Part shown: piece after piece, positions 37,701 through 47,266 of the stretch
Numbering within the stretch: the stretch's first letter is position 1
How the letters are laid out: each line of letters starts with the position of its first letter
DNA from: Massilia violaceinigra
GTDB taxonomy: Bacteria; Pseudomonadota; Gammaproteobacteria; Burkholderiales; Burkholderiaceae_D
NCBI RefSeq assembly: GCF_002752675.1
Contig: NZ_CP024608.1
Location: 6,262,001 to 6,326,000 of the forward strand
DNA length: 64,000 bases
Reading direction: 5' to 3'
Notes under the pieces: generated by a model
The model's input: only the letters and a program-made list of their open reading frames with translations
Databases searched by the model: none
What the model was told of the DNA's origin: nothing
Program-made: the position numbers and the translations under genes

Positions 37701-39650
37701 TTAGTATCTCTTCAAGAATGATTGTTGTGTTAGTCCGGGGACGGCATCGATTACCTTGGTTATCGCAAATTTTGTGCCTGGTTTAAACAGCACCTCGGCC
37801 TCACTCGCATATTGTGAGAGGGAGTTTACCAAGATGCCTGATTTCCCCTGTAAATAAATGGTTGTATTTCCAGGAAATACCCCAGAGAGTTCCTTCGACG
37901 TCGACAAAAAGGCCGGATCCGAAAACTCTCCAGTGCTTTTGAACAATCGATCGATATCCGCTCCGCTGAGCGTCAAATCCCGCCTGACCGTCCCTGCGAA
38001 TTCATATCCGTTGTGAGCCATCTTGTCCATTCCTTTAGATGCCTCTTCCACGAGCGCTTCCCATTCCCCCGCCACGCCGCTGCGCAGCGCAGGGTTAATC
38101 TCGCTGTACAGATGAGAAGTATAGGCACGTATCGATAGATATTCATCATCAGTGAGCAACGCATCAAGCTTTGGATCTGCGCGCTTGGCGTTGAGAGCCT
38201 TGTCAACTTCCGCCTTGCCCCATTTACGTTCAAGAAGTTCTCTGAGCATCGCTGAGCGGGATGCTGTCGCTGCCACATGCACGCCACCATCCACAGGTCC
38301 GGCAGCAGAGCCGCCCGCTTTTCCCGCACCCGCCGCTTTGGCGGCATTCGCGGCCTTGGCGGCATCAGCGGCCTTGGCGGCATGAGCGGCCTTGGCGGCA
38401 TGAGCGGCCTTGGCAGCATCGGCCGCCTTGGCGGCTTCAGCTGCCTTCGTTGCTTCGGCAGCCTTGAGCGCTTTGCTGCCCTTGATCCATCCCAGCGCCA
38501 GGGTACCGATCTCCGCCACCGCCCGCGTGCCGGCCTCCACATACTGCCCCTTGCCCCAGGGGTCCGTCACCGGCTTGACCATCGCCTCGCCTAAATTCAG
38601 CGCCCCCTCCCCCAGTATCCCCGGCGTGACATTGCCCAGTTTAATATTCTCAACCAGAATTTGCGCATCGAGCTGCGTGAGCAGTTTGCCGGCGTCAGTG
38701 TGGGTTAGCCGGATCAGCTTGGGGACCGCCTTGACGCCTTCATAGGCGAGCTCGCCGACGCTCATGACGAAATCCTTGCCAAAACCCAATATGCCCCGCG
38801 TTGCTTGCGCTGCGTAGTCGCCGACCGTGCCGGGCGTACCGCCGATTTTACCAATGAGGCCGTCCAATCCCGTATTGGCATCTTGGAAATTGACGTACTC
38901 GTCCAGTGCATTAAGATCGAGCTGCCCCGACGCAACCTGCGCTCGCGCCGCCTTGAGCTTTTCCAGTTTCTCGCTGGTGCGCTGACCCGGCTGCGCACCT
39001 GGATTCGATGCCACACTGCCGCTGCCCGGCGCCATACTCTTTTGCTCGGTGATGAGCTTGCCCATCGCGCCGCCTTTGCCCGATGCGTCGCAATTGATCG
39101 TGCAGCGGCTGTCGTGACGCGCGACCGGGATGTTGTTGACCTTGACATTGTCGTGCCCGTCCAGAATCTTGACGTGGCCACTGCCGAGCGAGGTGCCAGC
39201 TTCGATGTGTTTGCCCGCGTCGGATTGCACGGTCTTGAACACGTCGCCTAGGCGGTAGACCGGCGTGCTCCGGGCTTTGACATTGGGCGAGGCGTGCAGC
39301 TTGTCGTCGAGCGTGGCGAAACTGTCGAAGGCGACGATGGATTTGCCGACCTTGCATAAATCAGGCTCGGTGCAGACTGCTTTCCAGCCTTGCGCATGCG
39401 CTACATGACGGGTATGGCCTTGCGCTGCGCTCTTGTCCGGCGTCTTGTTACTTTTTTGTTTTAGCCTTTCCTGGTCGGCGATAAGTTTTTCCAAGTCGGC
39501 CTGGTTTTTTTCCAACTCCTTGATGCGCTTTTTGTTTTCGGCCAGTGCTCGGCCTTGAGCAATCTTATCCTCGACGCTGGTTTCTAATGCGGAATTCCCC
39601 TTGGGATCCTTGCCGTTGGGTTTCGATAGTTTAAGAACATCTCCGCTCAT
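37701..39650 (-). CDS. DUF4150 (PAAR-like) type VI effector with C-terminal ADP-ribosyltransferase toxin
   Basis: A 649-residue polymorphic toxin. After a charged coil (about 25-75) comes a DUF4150/PAAR-like domain (about 80-205, SGHVKILDGHDNVKVNNIPV, CTINCDASGKGGAMGKLI) that would cap the secretion spike. Next are a helical middle, an Ala/Lys-rich linker (about 395-450) and a toxin tip (about 470-649). The tip has the R-S-E signature of ADP-ribosyltransferases: EYLSIRAYTSHLYSEINPAL, Arg556-557 in TVRRDL, Ser-Thr-Ser 583-585 in AFLSTSKE, and Glu617-X-Glu619 in SEAEVLF. It should attach ADP-ribose from NAD to an Arg of a rival cell's protein; the target is unknown. GGAGG precedes the ATG, which overlaps the DUF2169 stop. 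Confidence 0.9.
   Translation of the reverse strand: MSGDVLKLSKPNGKDPKGNSALETSVEDKIAQGRALAENKKRIKELEKNQADLEKLIADQERLKQKSNKTPDKSAAQGHTRHVAHAQGWKAVCTEPDLCKVGKSIVAFDSFATLDDKLHASPNVKARSTPVYRLGDVFKTVQSDAGKHIEAGTSLGSGHVKILDGHDNVKVNNIPVARHDSRCTINCDASGKGGAMGKLITEQKSMAPGSGSVASNPGAQPGQRTSEKLEKLKAARAQVASGQLDLNALDEYVNFQDANTGLDGLIGKIGGTPGTVGDYAAQATRGILGFGKDFVMSVGELAYEGVKAVPKLIRLTHTDAGKLLTQLDAQILVENIKLGNVTPGILGEGALNLGEAMVKPVTDPWGKGQYVEAGTRAVAEIGTLALGWIKGSKALKAAEATKAAEAAKAADAAKAAHAAKAAHAAKAADAAKAANAAKAAGAGKAGGSAAGPVDGGVHVAATASRSAMLRELLERKWGKAEVDKALNAKRADPKLDALLTDDEYLSIRAYTSHLYSEINPALRSGVAGEWEALVEEASKGMDKMAHNGYEFAGTVRRDLTLSGADIDRLFKSTGEFSDPAFLSTSKELSGVFPGNTTIYLQGKSGILVNSLSQYASEAEVLFKPGTKFAITKVIDAVPGLTQQSFLKRY
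38318..38470 (-). repeat. Ala/Lys-rich tandem repeat linker
   Basis: A run of five-residue units of the type AKAAH/AKAAD (15-base period, GGCGGCATGAGCGGCCTT-like) within the effector between its PAAR-like and toxin domains. Such runs form long helices or flexible linkers and change length by slippage. Confidence 0.8.
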
Positions 39651-40781
39651 GCGTCTACCTCCGCTTTCGCAAAATGGCCAGTGAGCGTGCGGATTGTCGC
39701 AGCCAGCGAGATTTCCAAGGCGGCATCATCGCGCCGGAAGTGCGCGCGCCAAACCAGCGATGCCTGGCGACGGTCCAAGTCAAAGCGCACCGTGTCCAGT
39801 ACCGGAAGGCTGACGCTATGTTCGCCACTGGCATAGCGAACCGCAGCCAAAATCTGCCAGCCCGGCAGGCGCATCTCCGCTCTCTCGGGCAACAGTCCCA
39901 GCAAGGTCACGCTCTCATCGCCGCGCAGATGCGGCGTCGCAACCAAGTCGGGGTGCGCGCTCTGGTAGTAGCGCGTATCGAAATCGGCCGGCAGCAGCGG
40001 ATAGCGGGTGCGTCGCCAGAGGTCGTCGTAACGCCCTTGGTAGGCGGCTCTGGGCATCCACCAGCGGGCAAGCGGGCCGAATCCCTGTGCTGCGATGTGC
40101 TGTTGGGGATGCTTGATGGGCGCAGTTGCCGATTCGATCTGTGGTGCCTGCAATGTCTGTTGGGCGGCAATCCAGGCGTTGACATGACGCCTGGCCGGCT
40201 GGGAGAGATGTTTGAGCAAGGTTGTGTCCGGCAAGCCAGCCGCAACCGGCCGGGTTATCCGGGTGTTTGACGGCATCGGTCTCGCCATCTGGCGTCAGTT
40301 CAGCCGGAATATCGATGCATCCGCCATATGCCAGACGGTAGTCCAGCGGTACGTGCGCTACTAGCGTGGCAGTGTCGAGACGCCAGCCGAGCCAGCCCTT
40401 CCGGAATTGCCTCGGCCCATGCAAGCGCAGCATTTTGCGCACATGCCCCACTCGCAGGCCGGCAAGCCAGTCAGCTTGGGGGCGTCCGCCGGGTGCGTGC
40501 GCGTTGCCCAGAACGAGCAGGTCTGTGCCGGGCTTATAGGGCAGTAAATCGCCGTCTTCCTTGACGATGGCGTGCAGGGGATTGCTTTGCACCGGGCCGG
40601 CGAATGCGTCGCCGAAAACGATGGGACCTTGCACGTCGGCCAGGGACATTGCATCGCCGTTGGAAGCCAAGTCGAATGTAGCGCGGATAATAAGGATATC
40701 CAGCGGCTGGCCTTCGGGGCCTGTCTTTTCAAACCACAAATGGGGCACGCCGGTATGGTTGTTAATGATGGTCATGGCCAT
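39647..40781 (-). pseudogene. DUF2169 type VI effector adaptor, frameshifted
   Basis: Two frames make up one DUF2169 protein. The N-terminal part from 40781 reads MTIINNHTGVPHLWFEKTGP, DYRLAYGGCIDIPAELTPDG and NPAGCGWLA. From about 40220 the family match moves to the other frame (LQAPQIESATAPIKHPQQHI, AAQGFGPLARWWMPRAAYQG, FDTRYYQSAHPDL) and runs to 39647. The switch lies around 40195-40245. DUF2169 proteins are encoded beside DUF4150/PAAR effectors and are thought to load them on VgrG. The stop overlaps the effector start (ATGA). Unless the shift is a sequencing error, effector loading may be lost. Confidence 0.82.
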
Positions 40782-41753
40782 CCCGCTTGCTTTGTCATGT
40801 CATACGCCGGGCGTGCTGCGCCTTCCTTGATGGGCTTCATTGGCTTTTGGCCGGCTCGGCGTGAAACAAGACGTTCTCGAACGCCGTCTGACAGCCAGTC
40901 TGAGTCTCGCGGGCCAGTTCGTTCGATTGGGAGGTCGGCTATCATCACGGGAAGAAACTCCTTGATTAATACTTAAAATGAGACGAATCAACGTGCGTTG
41001 GATGGCACGAGGCGCTCTACAGAGCAAGGATGGCCCTACGAAACGGCGACGCATCCGTTCAATTTCTAATGCAGGTCATCATCCATGACCAAAGGATTGG
41101 AGTATTGCTTTTAAGCAAAATGATCAGATTTGTGTTGGGCTCTTGTGACGGCCGATAAATTGCGGCACAAAAAATATGAGCAGGAGAAAAAGGCTGACGT
41201 TCTAGGGAGATGATGACGATGACGACAGCTTTCCACGTAGTGATGGAAGGTCGCAAGACCGTCACGGCAGAGAACGTTACGGCGTATTACTAACCATATG
41301 GCGATTACGCGACGGAAGTTATACGTTTGGCGACATGATCGAAGTCTACGAAATTGAAGTATTGGCTGCGTTGCAGCCTTAAAGTCACCAAGGTGTGTGT
41401 CATTCGGTTTAGTGACATACCTGAAGAGGTATGACGTGGTGAAATTTTTGCCTGTCCCGAGGAATTCAGGGAATGCCACGTGCAGTGTCTGCCGCACCTT
41501 GACCTCCACCCCAACATGGAGTTCGTCACTCTGCATTTCCGATTCGTCAACGTTACTGCGGCGCAGCACGAGGATGGCGTGCATGGCAGTCGAGCAAATG
41601 GATAGTCAGCTCTGAGGCTGCTAGGTTGACACGGTACTGCCGCGATTTTGTCTGATGACCAACGAAAATGGGACACCTCCGATCTGAGACACTGCCAGCA
41701 GTACATTATAAAAAGCAACTTTTCACGATGCACCTCATGTGGTCTAATACTGC
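40782..41753. other. About 1 kb without a supported gene, with short protein-like scraps
   Basis: No complete gene can be supported. On the minus strand near 40930-40835 a scrap reads NELARETQTGCQTAFENVLF then HAEPAKSQ and stops, possibly the tail of a lost upstream gene of the type VI operon. On the plus strand, scraps such as DGSYTFGDMIEVYEIEVLAA (about 41298-41382) and EFRECHVQCLPHLDLHPNME (about 41460-41520) are separated by stops and shifts. They look like a decayed gene. GC content is lower than in the flanking housekeeping DNA. Confidence 0.4.
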
Positions 41754-41769
41754 ATGAGCCCACATCTAG

Positions 41770-42983
41770 GGAAGCGCTGATCTATTGACGATTCTGGCTG
41801 GCGGTGCAAAGTTTTTGATGCCGCGTTTCTGACGAGCCGCATCGGCGATATCTACACAGTTGAGGCGGCCAATTCTTCCGTTTCAAGGGCGTTTTTCTCG
41901 CCCTTTCATTGTCAGGACGGAGTTCGGGTTTCCGAGACCGTAAATTGCCGGCCCGCGAGTATCAAGTTCGCGAAGCCGAACAGGGTGAACAGTTGGGCAG
42001 TGTTTTTCTTCAAGCCGCGGTAGCGCGCTTTCCGATGACGAAAGAGGTTCTTGACGACATGGAACGGATGCTCAACTTTGGCCCGCACGCTTGCCTTCAA
42101 GTGCTCCAGCTTTTCCGTCATGCGGCCGAGTTTGTTGGCAGGCAGCGCCTTGCGTTTGGTTCTCTTCATTGCGACGTGCCAAGTCACTTTCGTTTCAAGA
42201 TTCTCTTCGCGTTTTTCAACGCCCTGGTATCCCGCATCGCCCAGTACCGCCACTTCATCGCCGTGCAGCAATGCATGTGCCTGCGTCACATCAGCCACAT
42301 TGGCGGCAGTGGCCACCACCGTGTGTACCAGTCCCGACTTCGCGTCAACACCAATATGCGCTTTGAGCCCGAAGTGCCAGTCGTTCCCCTTCTTCGTCTG
42401 GTGCATTTCGGGATCACGTTTTTTGTCCTTGTTCTTGGTCGATGGCGGCGCCGCTATCAGCGTGGCGTCCAGAATCGTGCCTTCGCGCATCATCAAACCC
42501 TGGGCCGCCAAATGCCCGTTGATCGTTTCGAAGATCTTGCGTGTGAGCTCGTTCTTCTCCAGCAAGCGGCGAAATTTCAACAGCGTCGTGGCGTCCGGCG
42601 CCTGCTCGCGACTGAGGTCGATACCGACGAAGCCACGAATCGCCTGGCTGTCATAGACCGCGTCCTCGATCCCCTCATCGGACAAACCGAAGCACTGCTG
42701 GACCACGTACATCCGCAACATGCGCGCCAAGCCGATCGGCGGGCGGCCAGCACCTACAACCTTGGGATAGAACGGTTCGATCAGCGCATGCAACTGCGAC
42801 CATGGCGTCACACTGTCTATCTTTGCCAGGAACACGTCACGACGTGTCAACTTCTTCTTGGCGGCGTATTCGAGATCGGAAAAACTCTTCTGCATGATCG
42901 ATTGAGCGGTCGTGGAGGCGCTGTTATTGTCTCAGGTATCGCCCGAGCCCGGCACGGTGTTGGATGAATAAATCAGTGATTCC
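41770..42983 (-). mobile_element. IS5-family insertion sequence, inserted in codon 6 of the NACHT gene
   Basis: Ends GGAAGCGCTGATCTATT (41770) and, inverted, GGAATCACTGATTTATT (42983). A perfect 4-base target duplication CTAG flanks it (41766-41769, 42984-42987), matching the YTAR target preference of IS5. Length 1214 bases. Inserted antisense to the NACHT gene. Confidence 0.95.
41912..42895 (-). CDS. IS5-family transposase
   Basis: A 327-residue transposase close to that of IS5 itself: DUF772 region FYPKVVGAGRPPIGLARMLR, triad Asp in GTILDATLIAA, Asp in VLGDAGYQGVEK and Glu in RAKVEHPFHVVK, plus the family string DPEMHQTKKGNDWHFG. Intact, and with intact ends, so the element may still move. 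Confidence 0.95.
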   Translation of the reverse strand: MQKSFSDLEYAAKKKLTRRDVFLAKIDSVTPWSQLHALIEPFYPKVVGAGRPPIGLARMLRMYVVQQCFGLSDEGIEDAVYDSQAIRGFVGIDLSREQAPDATTLLKFRRLLEKNELTRKIFETINGHLAAQGLMMREGTILDATLIAAPPSTKNKDKKRDPEMHQTKKGNDWHFGLKAHIGVDAKSGLVHTVVATAANVADVTQAHALLHGDEVAVLGDAGYQGVEKREENLETKVTWHVAMKRTKRKALPANKLGRMTEKLEHLKASVRAKVEHPFHVVKNLFRHRKARYRGLKKNTAQLFTLFGFANLILAGRQFTVSETRTPS

Positions 42984-42987
42984 CTAG

Positions 42988-43908
42988 TTGAGAGAACACT
43001 TCAATTTACCGACGCGCACGGTCCGAATCAAATCCAACAAAGCCAATTGCGAGGTCTGGATAGGCCGCTTGTCATTCTCGGAGAGGCTGGAATGGGTAAG
43101 TCAACCTTGCTTGAATGGCTGGCTACTGACCGCTTATACGCACTATGTACCGCCCGCAAACTCATTAATCGCAGCGATCCGCATTCATTGCTTGGCAACG
43201 CTACCGTGCTTGTAGTGGATTCATTGGATGAGGTAAACGCTCAGCGCGATGGCGATGCGGTCGATCACGTTCTACGCAAGCTTGGGGAACTGGACTACCC
43301 GCTGTTCGTGCTTGCATGCCGAGTGGCCGACTGGCGCAGCGCTACTGGCCGGGAAGCCATTTACGAGCAATACGAACAGGAACCGTACGAACTGCACCTT
43401 GATCCACTGCGTGAAGCCGATGCATTTGCACTGCTTCAACAAAACGTTGGCATGGAGCACGCTCGTAGCATCGTCAAGCACTTAAATGAGCGAGGGCTGC
43501 AAGGATTTCTCGGAAACCCACAGACGCTGAACCTGGTATCGGAGATCGCCAAGAACGGTCGGCTACCAGACACGAAAGGCGAGCTCTTCGAACAGGCCGT
43601 TAATGTGCTTCGCGAGGAGACGCGAGCTTCAAAATCCTCGAAACAGCCGGCCAAGAAGGATATTCTAGACGCGGCTGGGGCTGCATTTGCCTCTATGATC
43701 CTGACCGGAAGCGAGGCTATTAGTCGTGTTTCCGGCTCCTTCTCTTCAGAAACGACAATATCAATCACGGAGATTTGCAAACTTCCTGGCGGTGAGTTTC
43801 TCGCACAGGCGCTCGACAAAAGACTTTTCAATGGGGCCGGAATTGACCGCTTCACCTATGCGCACCGGAGTATCGGCGAGTTCCTTGGCGCTCGCTGGTT
43901 ATCCAGTC
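42988..43908 (+). pseudogene. NACHT gene segment 2: P-loop and NTPase core
   Basis: Frame of 43047 (codon phase: first base divisible by three). It carries RPLVILGEAGMGKSTLLEWL (Walker A), SLLGNATVLVVDSLDEVNAQ (Walker B), LFVLACRVADWRSATG (sensor-like Arg) and further helical segments such as KHLNERGLQGFLGNPQTLNL. It ends FTYAHRSIGEFLGARWLSS at the IS66 target duplication 43901-43908. Uninterrupted through its length. Confidence 0.88.
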
Positions 43909-43986
43909 GTAAGCGTCCGGCCCCTCCACCTATGAATTCCTGATCGCCCAAGCCAAACTATCCGCTCATTCTTTCAGGAGGTGATA

Positions 43987-44280
43987 GTGTCAAATTCGGA
44001 ACGTGAGAAGGTATGGGAAGAGCGCGTCGCGCAGTGGCAGGCCAGCGGCCTTTCGCAGCGGGCCTACGCAATCGAGCAAGGCTTTCCGGTACGCCAGGTT
44101 GGCTACTGGGTACGGCGTTTGACCAAGCGGGAAGCGATGCCTACACTGCTCCCGGTGCGGGTGGCACAGGCGGGTCCGGTGGCGGTTGCGATCAGCTTGC
44201 GCAACGAGCACGGTTGGACCTTGAGCTTGCCGACCGATATGCGGGCCAGTTGGCTGGCGGAATTGATGCGTGCGTTGTGA
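43987..44280 (+). CDS. IS66 accessory protein TnpA
   Basis: A 97-residue protein (GTG start at 43987, GGAGG five bases upstream) with the IS66 TnpA helix-turn-helix: WEERVAQWQASGLSQRAYAI, EQGFPVRQVGYWVRRL. Its stop overlaps the TnpB ATG (TGATG). Needed for transposition in IS66 elements. Confidence 0.85.
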   Translation: MSNSEREKVWEERVAQWQASGLSQRAYAIEQGFPVRQVGYWVRRLTKREAMPTLLPVRVAQAGPVAVAISLRNEHGWTLSLPTDMRASWLAELMRAL

Positions 44281-44621
44281 TGCAGCTGTCGGCCGATACG
44301 ATCTGGCTGGCGACGGCGGCGGTGGACATGCGCACGGGCATCGACGGACTCTCCCTGCACGTGCAGCAGGCGTTAGGGCGAGCGCCGTGCGACGGCACGG
44401 CCTACGTGTTTGCCAATCGCCGCCGGACGCGCATGAAGCTGGTGTGCTGGGACGGCACCGGCGTCTGGATGTGCTTGCGCCGGCTGCACCGTGGCCAGTT
44501 CGTCTGGCCGCAGGCAGACGAGGCAAGTTGGCAGATGAGTGCCGAGCAATGGCAGTGGTTGGTGGCCGGTGTGGACTGGCAGCGCTTGTCGGCCACAGCG
44601 CCGGTGCAGTGGCGCCTGTGA
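44280..44621 (+). CDS. IS66 accessory protein TnpB (Orf2)
   Basis: A 113-residue protein with the family core AAVDMRTGIDGLSLHVQQAL, YVFANRRRTRMKLVCWDGTG and GVWMCLRRLHRGQFVWP. Overlaps TnpA by one base. Complete. Confidence 0.92.
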   Translation: MQLSADTIWLATAAVDMRTGIDGLSLHVQQALGRAPCDGTAYVFANRRRTRMKLVCWDGTGVWMCLRRLHRGQFVWPQADEASWQMSAEQWQWLVAGVDWQRLSATAPVQWRL

Positions 44622-44676
44622 GGACGTAAACTGTTTCGCTTGTAACCATTATCCATGCTCGGTAAACTACCGAGCC

Positions 44677-46197
44677 ATGGATCTGCTTAACGAACTTGCC
44701 CTCACTAACATCGACCCAGCTATGCTGGCGCAGGTGCGGGCCTTGTTCGAACAGCAGCGGACGAAGCTGGCCGAGAACGACTTTAAGATCAAGGCGCTGA
44801 CGTTCGAGCTGGCCTATTACAAACGGGTCCGCTTCGGCAAGGCCAGCGAAGCGCTGGTCGGCGAACAGCGCATGCTATTTGACGAGGCAGTCGATATGGA
44901 CCTCGCCGCCATCGACGAGGAACTCCACAGTCAGGCGCCGACCAAGCAAGCGCGCAAGCGTGCCGGCCGTCAGCCACTGCCGCCGGAACTGCCGCGCATC
45001 GAGCACCGCCATGAGCCGGAATCGTGCCAGTGCGGGCAATGCGGCGCAGGCCTGGTCAAGATCGGCGAGGACGTCAGCGAACAGCTGGACGTGGAACCGG
45101 CGCGCTTCTTCGTGCATCGCCATATCAGGCCGCAGTACGCCTGCAGGCCTTGCGAAACGGTGACGGCAGCGCCAATCCCGTCGGCCGTCATCGACGGCGG
45201 CCTGGCTGCAGTCGGTCTGCTGGCGTGGATCGCCGTCTGCAAGTACTTGGACCATCTGCCGCTATACCGGATCGAACAGATCGCCGCGCGCCAGGGCGTG
45301 CCGCTGGCACGCTCTACGCTGGGCGAATGGATCGGCCGCATCGGCGTGGCCCTGCAGCCGCTGGCCGACCGGCTGGCCGAACTGCTCAGGGAGCGAAGTT
45401 GCCTGCATGCTGACGAAACACCAGTACGCCAGCTTGATCCCGGCAGCGGCAAGACCAAGCACGCCTATCTGTGGGCCTACCGTTCGAACGCGCTCGACGA
45501 CGGGCCGTCAGTGGTCGTGTTTGACTACCGGACGAGTCGTGCTGGCGCGCATGCGCGCGCCTTCCTGCAGGACTGGCGCGGTCACCTGATGGTCGACGAC
45601 TACGCCGGCTACAAGGCAATGTTTGCCACGGGTCCGACCGAACTCGCATGCCTGGCCCACATCCGCCGCAAGTTCTTCGACGTGCACGCCGCCAGCGGCA
45701 GTCCGGTGGCTGAGGAAGCGTTGCGCCGTATCGCCCAGCTGTACGCCATCGAGCAGCAGACAACAGGCATGACGTCGTCGCAGCGCCTCGCCTTGCGCGA
45801 GCAGCATGCCATCCCGGCCTTGGCCGAGATGCATACCTGGTTACTGACTACGCAGCGCAGCGTCGCCGCCGGCAGCGGCACTGCCAAGGCCATTGAACAT
45901 GCCCTCAAACGCTGGCCAGCGCTGCAGCGCTACGCCAGTTCGGGCAGCCTGCCCATCGATAACAACCCGGTCGAGAACGCGATACGGCCGATCGCTATCG
46001 GCAAGAAGAACTGGCTGTTTGCCGGGTCGGAACGGGCCGGCCGCCGCGCCGCTGCCATCCAAAGCCTGTTCGCGACCGCCAAACTGAATGGACTCGATCC
46101 TGCGCGCTGGCTAGCCGACACACTTGAAAAACTTCCAACCTGCCCGAACAGCAGGATCGACTCGCTGCTACCGTTCGCAAACTCTACACAGGCCTAA
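44677..46197 (+). CDS. IS66 transposase TnpC
   Basis: A 506-residue transposase. It has an N-terminal coil (AQVRALFEQQRTKLAENDFK), the zinc-finger-like CQCGQCGAG and YACRPCET, and a DDE core with Asp in CLHADETPV, Asp in HLMVDDYAGYKA and Glu in NNPVENAIRPIAIGKKNWL. The start at 44677 (MDLLNELALT) follows the short spacer after TnpB; the frame is open further upstream inside TnpB but that part is a shadow. Intact. Confidence 0.93.
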   Translation: MDLLNELALTNIDPAMLAQVRALFEQQRTKLAENDFKIKALTFELAYYKRVRFGKASEALVGEQRMLFDEAVDMDLAAIDEELHSQAPTKQARKRAGRQPLPPELPRIEHRHEPESCQCGQCGAGLVKIGEDVSEQLDVEPARFFVHRHIRPQYACRPCETVTAAPIPSAVIDGGLAAVGLLAWIAVCKYLDHLPLYRIEQIAARQGVPLARSTLGEWIGRIGVALQPLADRLAELLRERSCLHADETPVRQLDPGSGKTKHAYLWAYRSNALDDGPSVVVFDYRTSRAGAHARAFLQDWRGHLMVDDYAGYKAMFATGPTELACLAHIRRKFFDVHAASGSPVAEEALRRIAQLYAIEQQTTGMTSSQRLALREQHAIPALAEMHTWLLTTQRSVAAGSGTAKAIEHALKRWPALQRYASSGSLPIDNNPVENAIRPIAIGKKNWLFAGSERAGRRAAAIQSLFATAKLNGLDPARWLADTLEKLPTCPNSRIDSLLPFANSTQA

Positions 46198-46239
46198 GCG
46201 CTTACGGAAGGTGGGGCCGCTGGCTGCTTACATCCAGTC

Positions 46240-47266
46240 TCGCTGTTACGCATAGCAAACGCAGTCGCATCCTATCGCTTTTTCATTGTGGAGGTTTGGT
46301 TCCCTCGAGCTTGAGAGGCATGCACGCTTGGCTGGCACGTGATCCGGCTTTTGCGAGCAAGGTGATTGCTGCCGATCCGATGGGGGTGATCGAATATGGT
46401 GAAGCCGATAGTTTGTCGTTAGTACAGGCGCACGACGTACTGAACGCGTTGAAATCTGTAGCATCAGTTAATCCGAGATTCAGCAAGTGGGAGCGGTATT
46501 CTCCAAAAGGAATCGCGCATCCTGCACTGATTGGCGCATTACGGGAAATCATCGTTACATCCCAAACTCCTGTGGCACTGCGCGTGTTGGTACTCGAAGC
46601 AATGAAAGGTTCAGCGATTGCTGCTGACCTATCACACGAATTACACGCCATACTGATCGACGACGAAGCGGCCTACATTGTCCGATATGCTGCAGGTAAG
46701 GCACTGACAGCGATACCCAAATGGGATGAATGGCTGACACTCATGCCGACTTGGTTAGAGCGCGGCGACGAAACGTCCGTTCGACTGGCAATCGAATTAA
46801 TGGACCGGATTGGATATGAACGGTTTGACGACTGCTTAATCGCCCATTTAGTGCTAGCCCACCTCGGCGAAAAAAACCACATCGGAGGCGTATTAATGAA
46901 TCTGGAGCGAAATCTTCCATTTCATCGCCTTCACCCTGTCTTGGACGTTCTTGCCGATGCCGCTGGCAGTGGTGGAGAAACGACTTTCGAATCCAGCAGT
47001 GAACTGGACGACTTTGCCTATAGGCTAGTTGTACGTAGGCTTTCAACTGCCGACGTGACGCCCAACCAACTTTGGTCCTGGCTAGTGCCTTTCAAAAGCC
47101 GTGATGGCATCAGCGTCGCAACGGCGGAGCTGGCGCAGTATCTTCGGGCACAGGAATCGCTGCGCAGAGCAATACAACGGCATGCATTATTCGAAGCATC
47201 CGGGGATCAATCCCTTTGGGAGCGCGCAATGTTTATGTCCGATCGGTCCGGCGGGCTACGACCTAG
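46240..47266 (+). pseudogene. NACHT gene segment 3: helical middle region
   Basis: Continues in frame from segment 2 after IS66 removal (LSS then LAVTHSKRSRILSLFHCGGL). It holds VPSSLRGMHAWLARDPAFAS, which resembles the post-NACHT part of similar bacterial proteins, then helical repeats (HPALIGALREIIVTSQTPVA, AIAADLSHELHAILIDDEAA, IVRYAAGKALTAIPKWDEWL). It ends at the CTAG duplicated by the IS1380 element, within MFMSDRSGGLRPS. No internal stop. Confidence 0.85.

Larger units (their letters stand above)
43909..46231 (+). mobile_element. IS66-family insertion sequence inside the NACHT gene
   Basis: Three-gene IS66 element (2323 bases). Ends start GTAAGCG (left) and GTAAGCA (right, inverted), imperfect inverted repeats. 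A perfect 8-base target duplication ATCCAGTC flanks it (43901-43908, 46232-46239), the size expected for IS66. Inserted in the sense direction. Confidence 0.95.

Noticed and set aside
41111..41763. Minus-strand open frames of 150-157 codons upstream of the NACHT gene
   Set aside because: Cys/Ser/Arg-rich shadow-like composition, no motif and no ribosome binding site.
42988..43215. Short open frame right of the IS5 element in a second phase
   Set aside because: The NACHT P-loop is in the other phase, and that phase joins perfectly to the ATG left of the IS5 element.
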